Shown in pieces: positions 34,886 to 44,727 of a DNA stretch of 64,000 nucleotides. This DNA is from Citrobacter freundii (GTDB lineage Bacteria > Bacteroidota > Bacteroidia > Chitinophagales > Chitinophagaceae): contig QFQQ01000003.1 of NCBI GenBank assembly GCA_003243445.1, positions 124,001 through 188,000 of the forward strand, written 5' to 3'. The notes beneath the pieces are model-generated. The model ran no database searches. It worked only from the letters and a program-made list of their open reading frames with translations, and was not told the origin of the DNA. Position 1 is the stretch's first letter. Every line of letters begins with the position of its first letter. Both the position numbers and the translations under genes were made by a program.

Positions 34886-35602
34886 TCAGTCGTTAAGTAT
34901 CTTCGAAGTGTTCAAGTATTTTTTGGAGGGATGATAGATGAAAATGCAATGACCGCCTTTGATCGTATTGATGATCTCTGCGCTTTCCTGTTGAGGAACA
35001 GCAGGACATCCGAAACTGCGGCCTTTCTTCTGGCTGCCGATATAAGCGGCACCATGTACAACGATCGCGCGGCTGTATGCCTTATCATTAAATCCTTTTT
35101 CTACACCATCCACACGAAGGGATAAGCCATGCTCGCCAAAGTATGTTTGTCTTGTTACATAAAAACCCAGGCTGCTTTGCAGTGAACCCGATTTATTGGA
35201 GAAGCTGCGCGCAAACTCGCCACCGGAATTTTTTCCGTGTGCTACATATGTGTTCAGCACCACAGAGCCGTTCACCATGTCAATGATATAAAGGCGCTTC
35301 TTTGAAGATGATTGACTGAAATCACAGATGGTAAGATAACCCTCTCTTGAGATCAGCTTTTTCTCAAGCATTTTCTCATATCCTTTACAGGCGTAGCTGA
35401 AAGCCTGCTCTGAAAGACCAAGCGAATGAAGGTCCATCGACGTATAAAGGGTGTGAACTTTTGCACTTACGGTATTGCCTGTGCCTGTGATAGCGGTGGC
35501 TGGTTTTTCAGTGCTCTTGCCTGCTTTGGCGATCGGCTTCCATGATAAGGAGAGCGCTGCCAAACACAGACAATAGAAGGTTTTTGTCAGTGTGTGTTTC
35601 AA
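34886..35602 (-). CDS. Secreted murein L,D-transpeptidase catalytic domain-like protein
   Basis: A 238-residue protein with a signal peptide (about 1-28). It matches the family with a YkuD-like catalytic domain: FSYACKGYEKMLEKKLISRE, LYIIDMVNGSVVLNTYVAHG, the catalytic His in AIVVHGAAYIG and the active-site Cys in GRSFGCPAVP. A likely role is peptidoglycan cross-link remodelling in the periplasm or a related transpeptidase activity; the exact reaction has not been established for the family. It stands alone. Confidence 0.9.
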   Translation of the reverse strand: MKHTLTKTFYCLCLAALSLSWKPIAKAGKSTEKPATAITGTGNTVSAKVHTLYTSMDLHSLGLSEQAFSYACKGYEKMLEKKLISREGYLTICDFSQSSSKKRLYIIDMVNGSVVLNTYVAHGKNSGGEFARSFSNKSGSLQSSLGFYVTRQTYFGEHGLSLRVDGVEKGFNDKAYSRAIVVHGAAYIGSQKKGRSFGCPAVPQQESAEIINTIKGGHCIFIYHPSKKYLNTSKILND

Positions 35603-35905
35603 TTCGATACGGATTTCAGTGTATAAACGGGGTCTTTGCTAAAATAGTATGAAGAATGACCGTAATCAAGCAAGAAAGTTTTGTTTTTTTGTTGATTACG
35701 CACATATACGCATGAGAGAAAGAAAAAATACAACAGCGATTGCGCGTATACTACGATTGATTTTCCCTCTATTCAACTTTATAAAAATTTATGATGCCTG
35801 TATCAGACCGGATTTATATTTTTTACAGATAGTCAAAAGAAAAAGTCTTCCTTATATAAAGAAAGACTTTTGATTGAATATGGTCTGCACAGTATAATAT
35901 ATATA
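35603..35905. other. Gene-free spacer before the MATE gene
   Basis: A 303-nt AT-rich spacer. A 74-aa frame at 35649-35873 (plus strand) is lysine- and phenylalanine-rich, crosses the terminator hairpin at its end and is not credible. The spacer holds the promoter of the L,D-transpeptidase-like gene and the MATE terminator. Confidence 0.5.
35833..35871 (-). terminator. Rho-independent terminator of the MATE gene
   Basis: On the minus strand AAAAGTCTTTC and GGAAGACTTTT pair around an AT-rich loop, followed by TTCTTTTG. It lies about 35 nt after the MATE stop. Confidence 0.75.
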
Positions 35906-37327
35906 TTATACTGACACCCGCTTCCATTTACCTTTCCTGAATAATATAAAGGATACAATGGTCATAAGTGTTTCAGCTACGGGCACTGCGATAAACACAC
36001 CTGTAGGCCCCAATCCAAAATGTTTCGCCATTAAGAAAGCAAAGGGGATCTGAAATAGCCAGAAACCGAAAACATTCACCCAGGTCGGCGTCCATGTATC
36101 ACCGGCTCCGTTAAAAGAATTGATCAATACCATGCCTATGCCATAAAAGATATAACCTGAGGAGATGATACGCACAGCCAGTACCGCTTCTTCTTTCACG
36201 GCGGGATCAGGTGTGAAGAATGAAACGAACCATTCTCCCAGCGCGAAGAACAGCACTGTTACAAAAGCCATGAAGATCACATTATACTTCATGGTCTTTA
36301 GTACAGATGCTTCGGCGCGGTCCAGTTGCTTTGCCCCCAGGTTCTGCCCGACCAATGTGGCAGCCGCATTACTCATACCCCAGGCGGGCAGGATGAAGAA
36401 CATCATCAAACGTAAGGCGGTCTGATAGCCGGCCGAAGCGTTTTCTCCACCGGTTGTTGCTACCAGGTTAGCCAGAAAGATCCAGCTGCATGATGCGATC
36501 AGGAACTGGAATACCGCAGGTGTCGCGATCTTTATCAGCGAACGGATCACGGGCCAATCTATCTTCCAGTGACGCGCCGCGATCTGCAGCGCATTCCCCT
36601 TTTTAAATAAATGAAAAAGCTGGTAAGATACACCGATGCCCCGGCCGATCGTGGTGGCGATAGCCGCACCATTCAGGCCAAGTGCTGGTATCGGACCAAG
36701 GCCGCGGATCAATAACGGACAAAGAATGATGTTGCAGATATTTGCCACCATCAGGCTTTTCATCGCAATGGCAGCATTACCTGCTCCGCGGAAAATACCA
36801 TTAATAAGGAACAGCAATACGATCACCAGGCTGCCGCCCATCATGATGCGGACAAAGGTTGTTCCCTTCTCAGCAGTTTCCGCAGACGCTCCCATCAACC
36901 GGAGAATATCCGTTGCGAAGATGAATCCAAACAGGCTGATCAAAGCAGATATACTCAAAGCGATTATCAGCGATTGCATAGCTGCATGACCAGCTGCATC
37001 AGGATTTTTCTCACCTACGCGACGCGCAACGGTAGCCGTTGCAGCCATGCTCATTCCCATTGCGAGTGAATAGATAATAGTGAGCACTGATTCCGTGAGG
37101 CCAACTGTTTGAATAGCGTGGCTGCTGTCTTCAAGATGACCTACGAAGTACAGATCAACCAGGGCAAATACAGATTCCATGATCATTTCGATCATCATTG
37201 GAATGGCGAGCATGAACACGGCTTTGCGAAGGCTGCCTGTAGTGTAATCCATCTCTTCACCGCGGATGGCGCGTATTATAAAAGCAAAGGCATTCGAAGC
37301 CCTTGAAGGATTTGTTGTTTGAGACAT
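35906..37327 (-). CDS. MATE family efflux transporter
   Basis: A 473-residue protein with twelve membrane helices in two halves. Conserved MATE features are MLAIPMMIEMIMESVFALVD in helix 1, AMGMSMAATATVARRVGEKN, MMGGSLVIVLLFLINGIFRG, and in the second half GMSNAAATLVGQNLGAKQLD and NSFNGAGDTWTPTWVNV. MATE proteins export cationic drugs or metabolites with a sodium or proton gradient; the substrate is not predictable. It stands alone. The upstream spacer, shared with the divergent PAS kinase, contains a perfect 29-nt inverted repeat. Confidence 0.95.
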   Translation of the reverse strand: MSQTTNPSRASNAFAFIIRAIRGEEMDYTTGSLRKAVFMLAIPMMIEMIMESVFALVDLYFVGHLEDSSHAIQTVGLTESVLTIIYSLAMGMSMAATATVARRVGEKNPDAAGHAAMQSLIIALSISALISLFGFIFATDILRLMGASAETAEKGTTFVRIMMGGSLVIVLLFLINGIFRGAGNAAIAMKSLMVANICNIILCPLLIRGLGPIPALGLNGAAIATTIGRGIGVSYQLFHLFKKGNALQIAARHWKIDWPVIRSLIKIATPAVFQFLIASCSWIFLANLVATTGGENASAGYQTALRLMMFFILPAWGMSNAAATLVGQNLGAKQLDRAEASVLKTMKYNVIFMAFVTVLFFALGEWFVSFFTPDPAVKEEAVLAVRIISSGYIFYGIGMVLINSFNGAGDTWTPTWVNVFGFWLFQIPFAFLMAKHFGLGPTGVFIAVPVAETLMTIVSFILFRKGKWKRVSV

Positions 37328-37947
37328 TTGAAAATTTTAAACAGATGAATATTCTCCCGCAGCAAAAGCGGGATCAATCATTCGAAAGCAATAAGGGCAG
37401 GTTCTGATTTACAATGGGGGCGAACCTTAGCAGATGTTCATATTCGTGTGCTTGAGGAAGCACAAATATAGAGAGATTTTGCAAGATGTGTTTGCTGGAG
37501 ATTGATGAAGCCGGAGAAAAAGGGGATGAAGAAAGGCCACGGACGACGGACCGCAGACCGCGGTATCATTCATCTATTATTTTTAAGTCTCTGTGTATAC
37601 TAATGCAGTTTCTCGTAAGGGTACCGCGGTCTGCGGTCCGTCGTCCGTGGTCTCTCTATCTTATTCTTTGATGCGGAATAAGTGTATCTTCTTAAAAACG
37701 CAAAATAGCAGGTATTTTTTTGAGGAAAGTCAATAGAATGCTTGCTTAAAGCACTTTTTTTATCTTTCTTTAATGCTTAAACCTTATTCGCTGTAACGGG
37801 AGGGCACTTGTCCCTATCGCCTGACTAAAAGCATCCTATACCGGTTAATGGAGCACGTTGTGCAATGAACATTCCGGCCGGCGCCACCAAAGGATGCAAC
37901 GCGTAGAGCGGGCATTCACAAACCATGTTGGTGTAGAAAATTCGAAT
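37328..37947. other. Long divergent spacer with IR10
   Basis: A 620-nt spacer between the MATE and PAS kinase starts, the second largest in the window. Besides IR10 at 37537-37650 it holds T-rich runs near 37715-37780 and no credible gene. Part of the right end (from 37858) may be coding if the kinase uses an upstream start. Confidence 0.55.
37537..37650. repeat. Perfect heptad-phased inverted repeat IR10 (CCGCAGA family)
   Basis: Arms 37537-37565 and 37622-37650 are perfect reverse complements over 29 nt with a 56-nt loop. The arm is four heptamers (CCACGGA, CGACGGA, CCGCAGA, CCGCGGT) plus one base. It lies in a divergent promoter region, not after a stop codon. The CCGCAGACC and GCGGTAC words recur at 20619-20652. 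Confidence 0.92.
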
Positions 37948-39381
37948 ATGCAAACGGCCTGTCCGTTTGCCCTGAAATGTATTACAACCACCTTCCAATA
38001 TCGTATGCAGCACACTTTGAGCCTGGCCTGGGTTATAGATGAAGACACAAAACTGATCTCCGCCAGCGATTCCTTTTACAGGCACTTCAATCTGTCTGCA
38101 GATAATTGCGTTGGTAAAAAAGTCTCCACTTTCATTCCTTCTACATTTCTCCGCGCAGTTTATGACAAGCATATTACTGTTTTAAACACCAATCAGCCCG
38201 TTGATACTATTAAACAGGTTCAATGGGCAAATGGAGATCAATTCAATTTTCAGATCAACATCTTCCCGCTTTCATGCCCTCATTCAGGAAAGCGTTTACT
38301 CGCCGGCCAGGCTGTTAACGTACCCGATTCAACATCGCTGGAGAAAGAATTGCGCCAGGCAAAGGAACGAATCGTATACCTTACCAGTGCAACCTCAGAT
38401 GCGATCTGGGAATGGGATATGCAGTCAGGGCAGATCTTCCGCAATGAAACACTCATGCAGATGATCGGTTATCAGTGGGATAATTCGAAAGGACTTTCCT
38501 GGTGGCTTCGTCGCATTCATCCTGAGGACCGCGACCGTGTTTCAGATAAAGTAAGAGAAGCAACGGACAATTACCGTAAGTCGTGGGAAGATGAATACCG
38601 CTTCAGATGCGCAGATGGTTCTTATAAGGACGTTAAGGACCGGGGCTTTGTGGTGTATGAAAACGGATTGCCTGTAAAGATGATCGGTTCGCTTCAGGAT
38701 GTTTCACCATTGAAACAATTGCAGAATGAATTAGCGGATGAACGCCTGCAGCGTCAGAAAGAGATTGCTGAAACGGTGATCCGGGCACAGGAAAAAGAAA
38801 AAACGAGAATCGGTCATGAGCTGCATGATAACGTGAACCAGATCCTGCTTACCGCAAAGTTGTTCATTGACAAGATCGAGGTTTGTAAGGATGATCAGCG
38901 GGAGTTCAAAGAAAAAGGGTATGATTATATTTCGCTTGCAATAGAAGAGATCAGGAAATTATCAAAAGAACTTGTTGCTCCGCAACTGAAGGAAGAAAGC
39001 CTGATCGGCAATATTCAAACACTGATAAAAGATATCCAGCTTGCCGGTGCGATGAATATCCAATTCCGTCATAATGGTAATATAGAACAACTTTCTTCAG
39101 GAAAAAAGATCACCTTGTTCCGCATTGTGCAGGAACAATTGAAAAATATTCTCAAACACAGTCAGGCCAGCCTTACGCAGATCTCCATCTTCAATAGCGA
39201 AGGCATTCTTGAGCTTTCGATTGAAGATAATGGCAATGGGTTTGATCCAAGGCAAACCTACCAGGGTATCGGATTCTCCAACATCCGCGAGCGCACTGAA
39301 TTTTACAACGGAAATGTGGAGGTGGTGGCTGCGCCGGGAAAGGGATGCAGGCTGACGGTGTCTTTGCCGGGGGTCGACTAG
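37948..39381 (+). CDS. PAS-domain soluble sensor histidine kinase (HisKA_3 type)
   Basis: About 477 residues from the ATG at 37948; alternatives are 37858 (TTG), 37894 and 38005. Two PAS-like domains (LAWVIDEDTKLISASDSFYR, then AIWEWDMQSGQIFRNETLMQ with a PAC end MIGSLQDVSPLKQ) precede a HisKA_3 helix EKEKTRIGHELHDNVNQILL (His in LHDN) and an HATPase with DNGNGFD and GIGFSNI. There is no membrane span. It resembles the kinase at 5937-8564. It heads an island of kinases and regulators on the plus strand, but no regulator is directly adjacent. Confidence 0.9.
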   Translation: MQTACPFALKCITTTFQYRMQHTLSLAWVIDEDTKLISASDSFYRHFNLSADNCVGKKVSTFIPSTFLRAVYDKHITVLNTNQPVDTIKQVQWANGDQFNFQINIFPLSCPHSGKRLLAGQAVNVPDSTSLEKELRQAKERIVYLTSATSDAIWEWDMQSGQIFRNETLMQMIGYQWDNSKGLSWWLRRIHPEDRDRVSDKVREATDNYRKSWEDEYRFRCADGSYKDVKDRGFVVYENGLPVKMIGSLQDVSPLKQLQNELADERLQRQKEIAETVIRAQEKEKTRIGHELHDNVNQILLTAKLFIDKIEVCKDDQREFKEKGYDYISLAIEEIRKLSKELVAPQLKEESLIGNIQTLIKDIQLAGAMNIQFRHNGNIEQLSSGKKITLFRIVQEQLKNILKHSQASLTQISIFNSEGILELSIEDNGNGFDPRQTYQGIGFSNIRERTEFYNGNVEVVAAPGKGCRLTVSLPGVD

Positions 39382-39382
39382 A

Positions 39383-39480
39383 AAGGTTCCAAAGGTTCCA
39401 GGAGTTCCAAAGGTTCCAGGAGTTCCAAAGGTTCCAGAAGTTCTGTAAACAATAGAGGTTTCATAACCTCTGGAACTTCC
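39383..39480. repeat. Nonamer array and inverted repeat IR11
   Basis: Seven nonamers (AAGGTTCCA and GGAGTTCCA variants) run from 39383 to 39444, starting 2 nt after the PAS kinase stop. Only the last part is matched by a short complementary arm at 39465-39480 (AACCTCTGGAACTTCC). A small hairpin AGAGGTT/AACCTCT lies at 39454-39471. One arm appears expanded relative to the other. Confidence 0.85.
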
Positions 39481-39830
39481 CCAGGACACCCGCCGGATGC
39501 TTTAATCAGGGCACTTCTCAGTAAGTGTATTTTCTTAAATTGTGATCACTCTACAATTTTTATGTGGTAAAAGTTTCTCGCAACCATGTTTTTCGTTTAT
39601 TTTAAATTCGGAACCTACAGGTAACTGCAAGAATAAAAGGCGGTTAGCACTTAAATCCGTACAGCGTACGTGTTGAACTGCATCTGATGCAGCCGATACA
39701 GCGCATGGTTGTCCCACCAAAAAATGGTTTTATCTATCCATGTTAGCGTAACGGTTGTGCGACCAAGGTAGGAAGGTTATGCCCTGTCTGCAAAACATAA
39801 GAATATTGTTTGCGGCTTAAACGACGATTT
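39481..39830. other. Gene-free remainder of the spacer before the membrane PAS kinase
   Basis: About 350 nt without a credible gene. It has a short palindrome CTGCATCTGATGCAG near 39676-39690, and two loosely similar GGTTGTCCCACC / GGTTGTGCGACC segments that could be protein-binding sites. It presumably carries the promoter of the kinase. Confidence 0.4.
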
Positions 39831-42800
39831 ATGCTATTACCACCGGATATCTTATTGCAGCAAAGACTTCGCCGCTGGGCGGGATATCTTATTTATATTA
39901 TTCTTTTCATTGCGACCCTCGTACTGATCGGTTGGGAGTTTGATATTGATGTAATGAAAAGTATTTCGCAGAACATGGTTGCGATGAACCCTGTTTCTGC
40001 TTTATGCTTTATTCTCGCGTCAGTCTCATTTCTTTTCAGAACCCGCACGAAACGCAGTGCATTGACTGCGGCTGCTGCTTATATCTGTGCCGGATTGATC
40101 GTACTGATAGCGCTTCATATACTGATCAATTTTGTTATCGATCCATCGTTCAAACTTGACTCAACATTTTTTCGTGACAAGCTGGAACTAACAGGTCAGC
40201 CAAACCGCATGGCTCCGAATACTGCGTTCTGTTTTTTGCTTACCGGCATTTCATTATTGCTGCCAAGATATGAAAACGGTAAAGGAAGGATGCCGGCACA
40301 TTATCCCGCAATAGTGATCGGTTTGCTGGGTCTTCTTTCATTGCTTGGGTATCTGTACCACGTGGAAGAATTTTATGGCGTATTCAATTATGTGGCCATG
40401 GCATTGAATACCGCCATTTGCTTTTTCCTTTTTGCAATAGCGATATTCTTTTCCACTCCGGATGCGGGGGTAATGAAAGAGTTCACCTCTACATTAAGCG
40501 GAAGCGTGGCGGCGCGTTTGCTGATACCTGTTGCCATTATTGCACCGGCCGTGTTGGGTCTGCTGCGCCTTTGGGGTTATTGGGCGGGAATATATAGTCA
40601 CGAGTTCGGCGTTGTTCTTTATGCATCCATTACTATGCTGATTTTCGTAAGTATTGCCTGGTACAACACTTATTCATTGAACCGTCGCGATCTGCGGGAA
40701 CAGGAGGCAGAGCAGCTGCTGAGGGGCAATGAGGCGCAAACAAGAGCGATACTGGATAATGCCCCGGATGCTGTTGTTGTATTCGATGAAAGCAGCAAGA
40801 TCGTAACATGGAATCCGCAGGCTGAGCAACTCTTTGGCTGGACCGCAAACGAAGCGACCGGAAAAGATCTTGCAGACCTGATCTTCCCACAGGAATTCCG
40901 CGAAGCGCACCGGAAAGGATTGAAAAGTTTTATTCTTACCGGCGAAAGCAGCATATTGAATAAGACCATTGACTTATGGGCAATACGCAAGAACCTTACA
41001 CAACTGGATGTTTCTCTTCGTATATCGCCTTTAATGCAGAATGATCAACGCCAGTTCATCGGTTTTATACGTGACATTACAGAAAGAAAGACATTAGAGA
41101 ACCGTCTCAAATCATTTAATGAAGAACTGGCCCGCCAGGTAGATGAAAAAACGGCTGAGATCACAGACATATTTGAACGGATCACAGATGGATTTATCGC
41201 ACTGGATGAAAATTTCCGTTACACGTACATGAATAGTAAAGCCGGAGAACTGGTGCACATGGATCCATCAACGCTGATCGGCAAAAATATCTGGGAAATA
41301 TTTCCTGCCGCAATAGGCTCTGATACGTTCAATGCGTTTCATGAAGCGATGAGCAAACAAGTCTATGTGACCAATACGGATTATTATCAGCCACTTGATC
41401 TTTACCAGGAAAATCACATTTATCCATCACCTAAAGGCCTTTCTGTTTTTATACGTGATATTACAGAAAGAAAAAAAGCAGCGCAGGATATTACGGAGGC
41501 AAGAGCTTTGGCAGATAAACTGATCGACAGTCTTCCCGGAGTGTTTTATTTTTATGATCAACATGGAAAATTCATCCGGTGGAATAAACAGTTTGAAGTG
41601 GTGACAGGATATACAGGCGAAGAGATCCTTAACATGCATCCTGCTGATTTTTTTGCAGAAGAAGACAAGGCATATATCACCGAAAGGATCATGGGCGTAT
41701 TTGAACAGGGATTGAATGACGCGGAAGCGCATTTTATTACAAAAGATGGAAGAAAGATCCCTTATTACTTCAAAGCTGCAAGAGTGGAATACCAGGGTGG
41801 GCCATGTTTACTTGGTACGGGAACAGATATCACTGAATTGAAAAAAGCCGAGGAGAAGATCCGTAATTCGGAACAGAAGTATAAATTGTTATTTGAAAGC
41901 AATCCATTACCGATGTGGATGCTTAGCTTACCGGAGTATGATATCACTGAAGTGAATACGGCAGCGCTGGAGCAATATGGTTATAACCGGGAGGAATTCC
42001 TGGCGTTGGATATTTTTGAATTAAGACCGGGTGATGATGTAGAGAAATTGAGAGCGACCGTTAACCGGAATTTCCGCGGTCTTCACCACGCGGGCGTGTG
42101 GCGTCACCAGAAAAGAGACAGGACGATCATTTATGTAGATATTGTAACGTATGATATCTATTATGAAGGAAAAGCAACCCGCCTTGTATTAGCAAATGAA
42201 ATCACCGAGCAGTATCTTGCGGAAGAAAGACTGAAGGAATCGTATGAGGAAACGAGAAAGCTGACAGAACATCTTCAAACAGTGCGGGAAGAAGAACGGC
42301 TTCATATTGCACGGGAGATACACGACGAACTTGGCCAGTTACTGACGGTGTTGAAAATGGATGTGTCATGGCTCAACCGTAAGTTGCAGCCGACAACAGA
42401 ACCGGTGCAGGAAAAATTGAAAGAACTGCTGTCATTGATCGATATAACGGTAAAAAAGGTCCGTCATATTTCTTCGGAGCTGCGGCCAAGCCTGCTTGAT
42501 GATCTCGGCCTGGTGGCTGCGCTTGAGTGGCATATAGAGGAATTTCAGAAGCGTTCGGGAATTGAGGTGGAGCACGAATTGCCGTCCCCGGAGCCGGTAT
42601 TACCGGAACCCGTGAAAATTGGCCTGTTCCGGATATTACAGGAATCGCTGACAAATGTTGCCAGACATTCTGAGGCTCAACGGGTAATGGTAACGCTGAT
42701 TCAAGAGGAGAATAACTTAATTTTAACCATTGAAGATAATGGTAAAGGTTTTGATGCAGAAAATACGAAAAAGAAGACGCTCGGGTTATTAGGAATGAAG

Positions 42801-42911
42801 GAAAGAGCCCTGATGATTGGGGGAGAATATAAAATAACAGGCACTCCGGGAAAGGGCACAACAGTTCAGGTGACAATTCCCTCTCCTGTTCTTGCTAAAG
42901 AAAACAGATGA
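39831..42911 (+). CDS. Membrane-bound multi-PAS sensor histidine kinase (NarX-type)
   Basis: A 1026-residue protein starting at ATG 39831 (a TTG at 39810 is also in frame). The N-terminus has about seven or eight membrane helices (residues 10-280), a MASE-like sensor. At least four PAS domains follow (ILDNAPDAVVVFDESSKIVT; ITDGFIALDENFRYTYMNSK; DSLPGVFYFYDQHGKFIRWN; LLFESNPLPMWMLSLPEYDI). The HisKA_3 helix is EERLHIAREIHDELGQLLTV, with HATPase boxes NVARHSEA, DNGKGFD and GLLGMKERA. The LuxR-type regulator overlaps its stop (ATGA), so they form a cognate pair. Confidence 0.94.
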   Translation: MLLPPDILLQQRLRRWAGYLIYIILFIATLVLIGWEFDIDVMKSISQNMVAMNPVSALCFILASVSFLFRTRTKRSALTAAAAYICAGLIVLIALHILINFVIDPSFKLDSTFFRDKLELTGQPNRMAPNTAFCFLLTGISLLLPRYENGKGRMPAHYPAIVIGLLGLLSLLGYLYHVEEFYGVFNYVAMALNTAICFFLFAIAIFFSTPDAGVMKEFTSTLSGSVAARLLIPVAIIAPAVLGLLRLWGYWAGIYSHEFGVVLYASITMLIFVSIAWYNTYSLNRRDLREQEAEQLLRGNEAQTRAILDNAPDAVVVFDESSKIVTWNPQAEQLFGWTANEATGKDLADLIFPQEFREAHRKGLKSFILTGESSILNKTIDLWAIRKNLTQLDVSLRISPLMQNDQRQFIGFIRDITERKTLENRLKSFNEELARQVDEKTAEITDIFERITDGFIALDENFRYTYMNSKAGELVHMDPSTLIGKNIWEIFPAAIGSDTFNAFHEAMSKQVYVTNTDYYQPLDLYQENHIYPSPKGLSVFIRDITERKKAAQDITEARALADKLIDSLPGVFYFYDQHGKFIRWNKQFEVVTGYTGEEILNMHPADFFAEEDKAYITERIMGVFEQGLNDAEAHFITKDGRKIPYYFKAARVEYQGGPCLLGTGTDITELKKAEEKIRNSEQKYKLLFESNPLPMWMLSLPEYDITEVNTAALEQYGYNREEFLALDIFELRPGDDVEKLRATVNRNFRGLHHAGVWRHQKRDRTIIYVDIVTYDIYYEGKATRLVLANEITEQYLAEERLKESYEETRKLTEHLQTVREEERLHIAREIHDELGQLLTVLKMDVSWLNRKLQPTTEPVQEKLKELLSLIDITVKKVRHISSELRPSLLDDLGLVAALEWHIEEFQKRSGIEVEHELPSPEPVLPEPVKIGLFRILQESLTNVARHSEAQRVMVTLIQEENNLILTIEDNGKGFDAENTKKKTLGLLGMKERALMIGGEYKITGTPGKGTTVQVTIPSPVLAKENR

Positions 42912-43543
42912 ACATGTTGAACATTCTAATTGCAGACGATCATGCGGTTGTACGGAAAGGGCTGAAACAAATCCTATTGGAAGAGTACCCGTCAGCAAAC
43001 ATTGGTGAAGTAGCCGATGCTGAAACCCTTGTTGCCCAGGTAATGAACGATGGTTGGGACATTGTTATTTGTGATATGAATATGCCGGGGAGAAGCGGAC
43101 TCGATGCATTGAGTCAATTGAAACAGGTCGCTCCGAATATCCCGGTACTGATCATGAGTATGTATCCCGAAGATCAATATGCGCTCCGTGTATTAAAAGC
43201 CGGCGCAGCCGGCTATCTGGGTAAGGATAGCATTCATGATGAGATCATAAAAGCCGTACAGACGGTAATGCTTGGCAAGAAATTCATCACCCCAACGGTC
43301 GCCGAGCGTCTTGCCAACGCCTATCGCGACGATTCCGCGCAGCAACCCCACGAACTGCTCTCCGACCGCGAGTTCGACGTATTCAAACTCCTCGCTGCCG
43401 GCAAATCTGTTTCCGAGATCGCCAGCCAGCTCTCGCTCAGTAGCACCACTGTCAGCACTTATCGCGCACGCATCATTGAAAAAATGAATCTGCGGTCGAA
43501 TGCGGCGCTGACGAGGTATGCGATTGAGAAGAAGATCATTTGA
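42908..43543 (+). CDS. LuxR/NarL-family response regulator
   Basis: A 211-residue regulator whose ATG overlaps the kinase stop by 4 nt. The receiver domain (about 1-120) has ILIADDHAV, the phospho-acceptor Asp in VICDMNMPGRSG, the switch in LIMSMYPEDQ and Lys in YLGKDS. The GerE helix-turn-helix is at about 147-205 (LSDREFDVFKLLAAGKSVSE, then SLSSTTVSTYRARIIEKMNL). It is the likely output partner of the multi-PAS kinase. An inverted repeat begins immediately after its stop. Confidence 0.95.
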   Translation: MNMLNILIADDHAVVRKGLKQILLEEYPSANIGEVADAETLVAQVMNDGWDIVICDMNMPGRSGLDALSQLKQVAPNIPVLIMSMYPEDQYALRVLKAGAAGYLGKDSIHDEIIKAVQTVMLGKKFITPTVAERLANAYRDDSAQQPHELLSDREFDVFKLLAAGKSVSEIASQLSLSSTTVSTYRARIIEKMNLRSNAALTRYAIEKKII

Positions 43544-43544
43544 G

Positions 43545-43682
43545 AGAGGATGGCTGACGGCAGATGGCCGTTGGCCGAGTTCAATAGATGCTTCAGACCA
43601 CAAAAGAGATAATTAGTGTTCCAATTTTGCTTTGTCTGCCGCTTGTGGCTCCGCCATCGGCCATCAGTCATCTGCCACCTCT
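43545..43682. repeat. Inverted repeat IR12 (GATGGCCG family)
   Basis: Arms 43545-43583 and 43646-43682 share the order of AGATGGCCG/TGATGGCCG words with several mismatches over about 37 nt. The left arm starts 2 nt after the LuxR regulator stop. The words are those of IR7 and IR16. Confidence 0.75.
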
Positions 43683-43795
43683 TTGTAGTATAAAATCTAC
43701 ACGAATAGAAACGCTGTCCTACAAGTACTTCCGCCGAAAACTGATATTTTGCACGAGGCGTCAGCCGGGTGTAATCGTTACGACGCCGATTAATT

Positions 43796-44161
43796 ATGCT
43801 ACGTATTATTATTGCAGATGACCATGTTCATATCCGCAAGGGTATTGTACAGCTGCTTGAGGAAGAATTTGATGACCTGCACGTTGAAGAGGCTGGCAAT
43901 GGGGTTGAGCTGTTCGGTAAGGTAACTGCAGCGTCATGGGATCTTGTGATCTCAGATATGGTCATGCCCGGAGGAAATGGCCTTGAAGCATTAAAAAAGA
44001 TCAAAAAAGAAAAGAAAGAACTCCCGGTTATCATTGTCAGTACTTATCCGGCCGAACAATATAAGTCGCGCGTAATGGAAGCCGGCGCCGATGACTTCAT
44101 CAGCAAAGACGCTTTCTCTACCCAGCTTATCCCGTCCATTCGTCGCATATTGAAAACATAA
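43796..44161 (+). CDS. Stand-alone receiver domain protein
   Basis: A 121-residue response regulator with a receiver domain only. All key residues are present: IIIADDHVHIR (acidic pair), the phospho-acceptor Asp in LVISDMVMPGGNG, Ser/Thr in IIVSTYPAEQ and Lys in DFISKDAF. It is related to the receiver half of the LuxR-type regulator upstream (same DDH and YPEDQ/YPAEQ patterns), suggesting derivation by loss of the output domain. It could act as a phosphate sink or partner-binding regulator. Confidence 0.9.
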   Translation: MLRIIIADDHVHIRKGIVQLLEEEFDDLHVEEAGNGVELFGKVTAASWDLVISDMVMPGGNGLEALKKIKKEKKELPVIIVSTYPAEQYKSRVMEAGADDFISKDAFSTQLIPSIRRILKT

Positions 44162-44307
44162 TATACAGAATACGTTCATCATCTTACACTCATGATGCGT
44201 GAAAAATGATGTAGTAACAGCACTACAAAATGGGTTTTTCCATCTGTACACTGTAATGATAAACTGCTCTATTTTTTCCGGCTCCGTTTCTTCATTCCTT
44301 TGTTCTC

Positions 44308-44700
44308 ATGATGCGTTACAGAAAAACCAACCAGATGCTCTCCGTTCTTATCGTTGATGACAACGAAGAGTTTGTTCACCGCATGATCGATATGCTCATT
44401 GATGTGGACAATATCAGCAGCATTCAAACTGCTACTGACTATAACGAAGCATTCAGAATGCTGGACAATAAAATCCACGATGTGGTTTTACTGGACATCA
44501 GCCTGCCTGGTAAAAGCGGTATCCATCTCCTCCAGAAGATCCAGGAACTGGGATGGAACTGCAACGTGATCATGATCACCAATTCTTCAGCCAGCTATTA
44601 CAAACAACAGTGCCTGCGGCTTGGTGTTACACACTTTCTTGACAAAACAAACGAATTTGATAAAGTTCCAATGATAATCACCTCTTTTAGTCCGAATTAA
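44308..44700 (+). CDS. Stand-alone receiver domain protein
   Basis: A 130-residue receiver-only regulator; the Met at residue 10 (44335) may be the true start. Key residues are intact: VLIVDDNEEF, the phospho-acceptor Asp in VVLLDISLPGKSG, Thr in VIMITNSSAS and Lys in HFLDKTNEF. There is no DNA-binding domain. It differs clearly from the receiver at 43796, so the two are not a recent duplication. A long inverted repeat follows the stop and probably ends transcription. Confidence 0.88.
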   Translation: MMRYRKTNQMLSVLIVDDNEEFVHRMIDMLIDVDNISSIQTATDYNEAFRMLDNKIHDVVLLDISLPGKSGIHLLQKIQELGWNCNVIMITNSSASYYKQQCLRLGVTHFLDKTNEFDKVPMIITSFSPN

Positions 44701-44727
44701 CCTCGGGATACTGGATTCATCCAGCAG

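Noticed and set aside
35649..35873. A 74-aa open frame before the MATE gene
   Set aside because: AT-rich, no recognisable features, and it runs through the terminator hairpin of the MATE gene.
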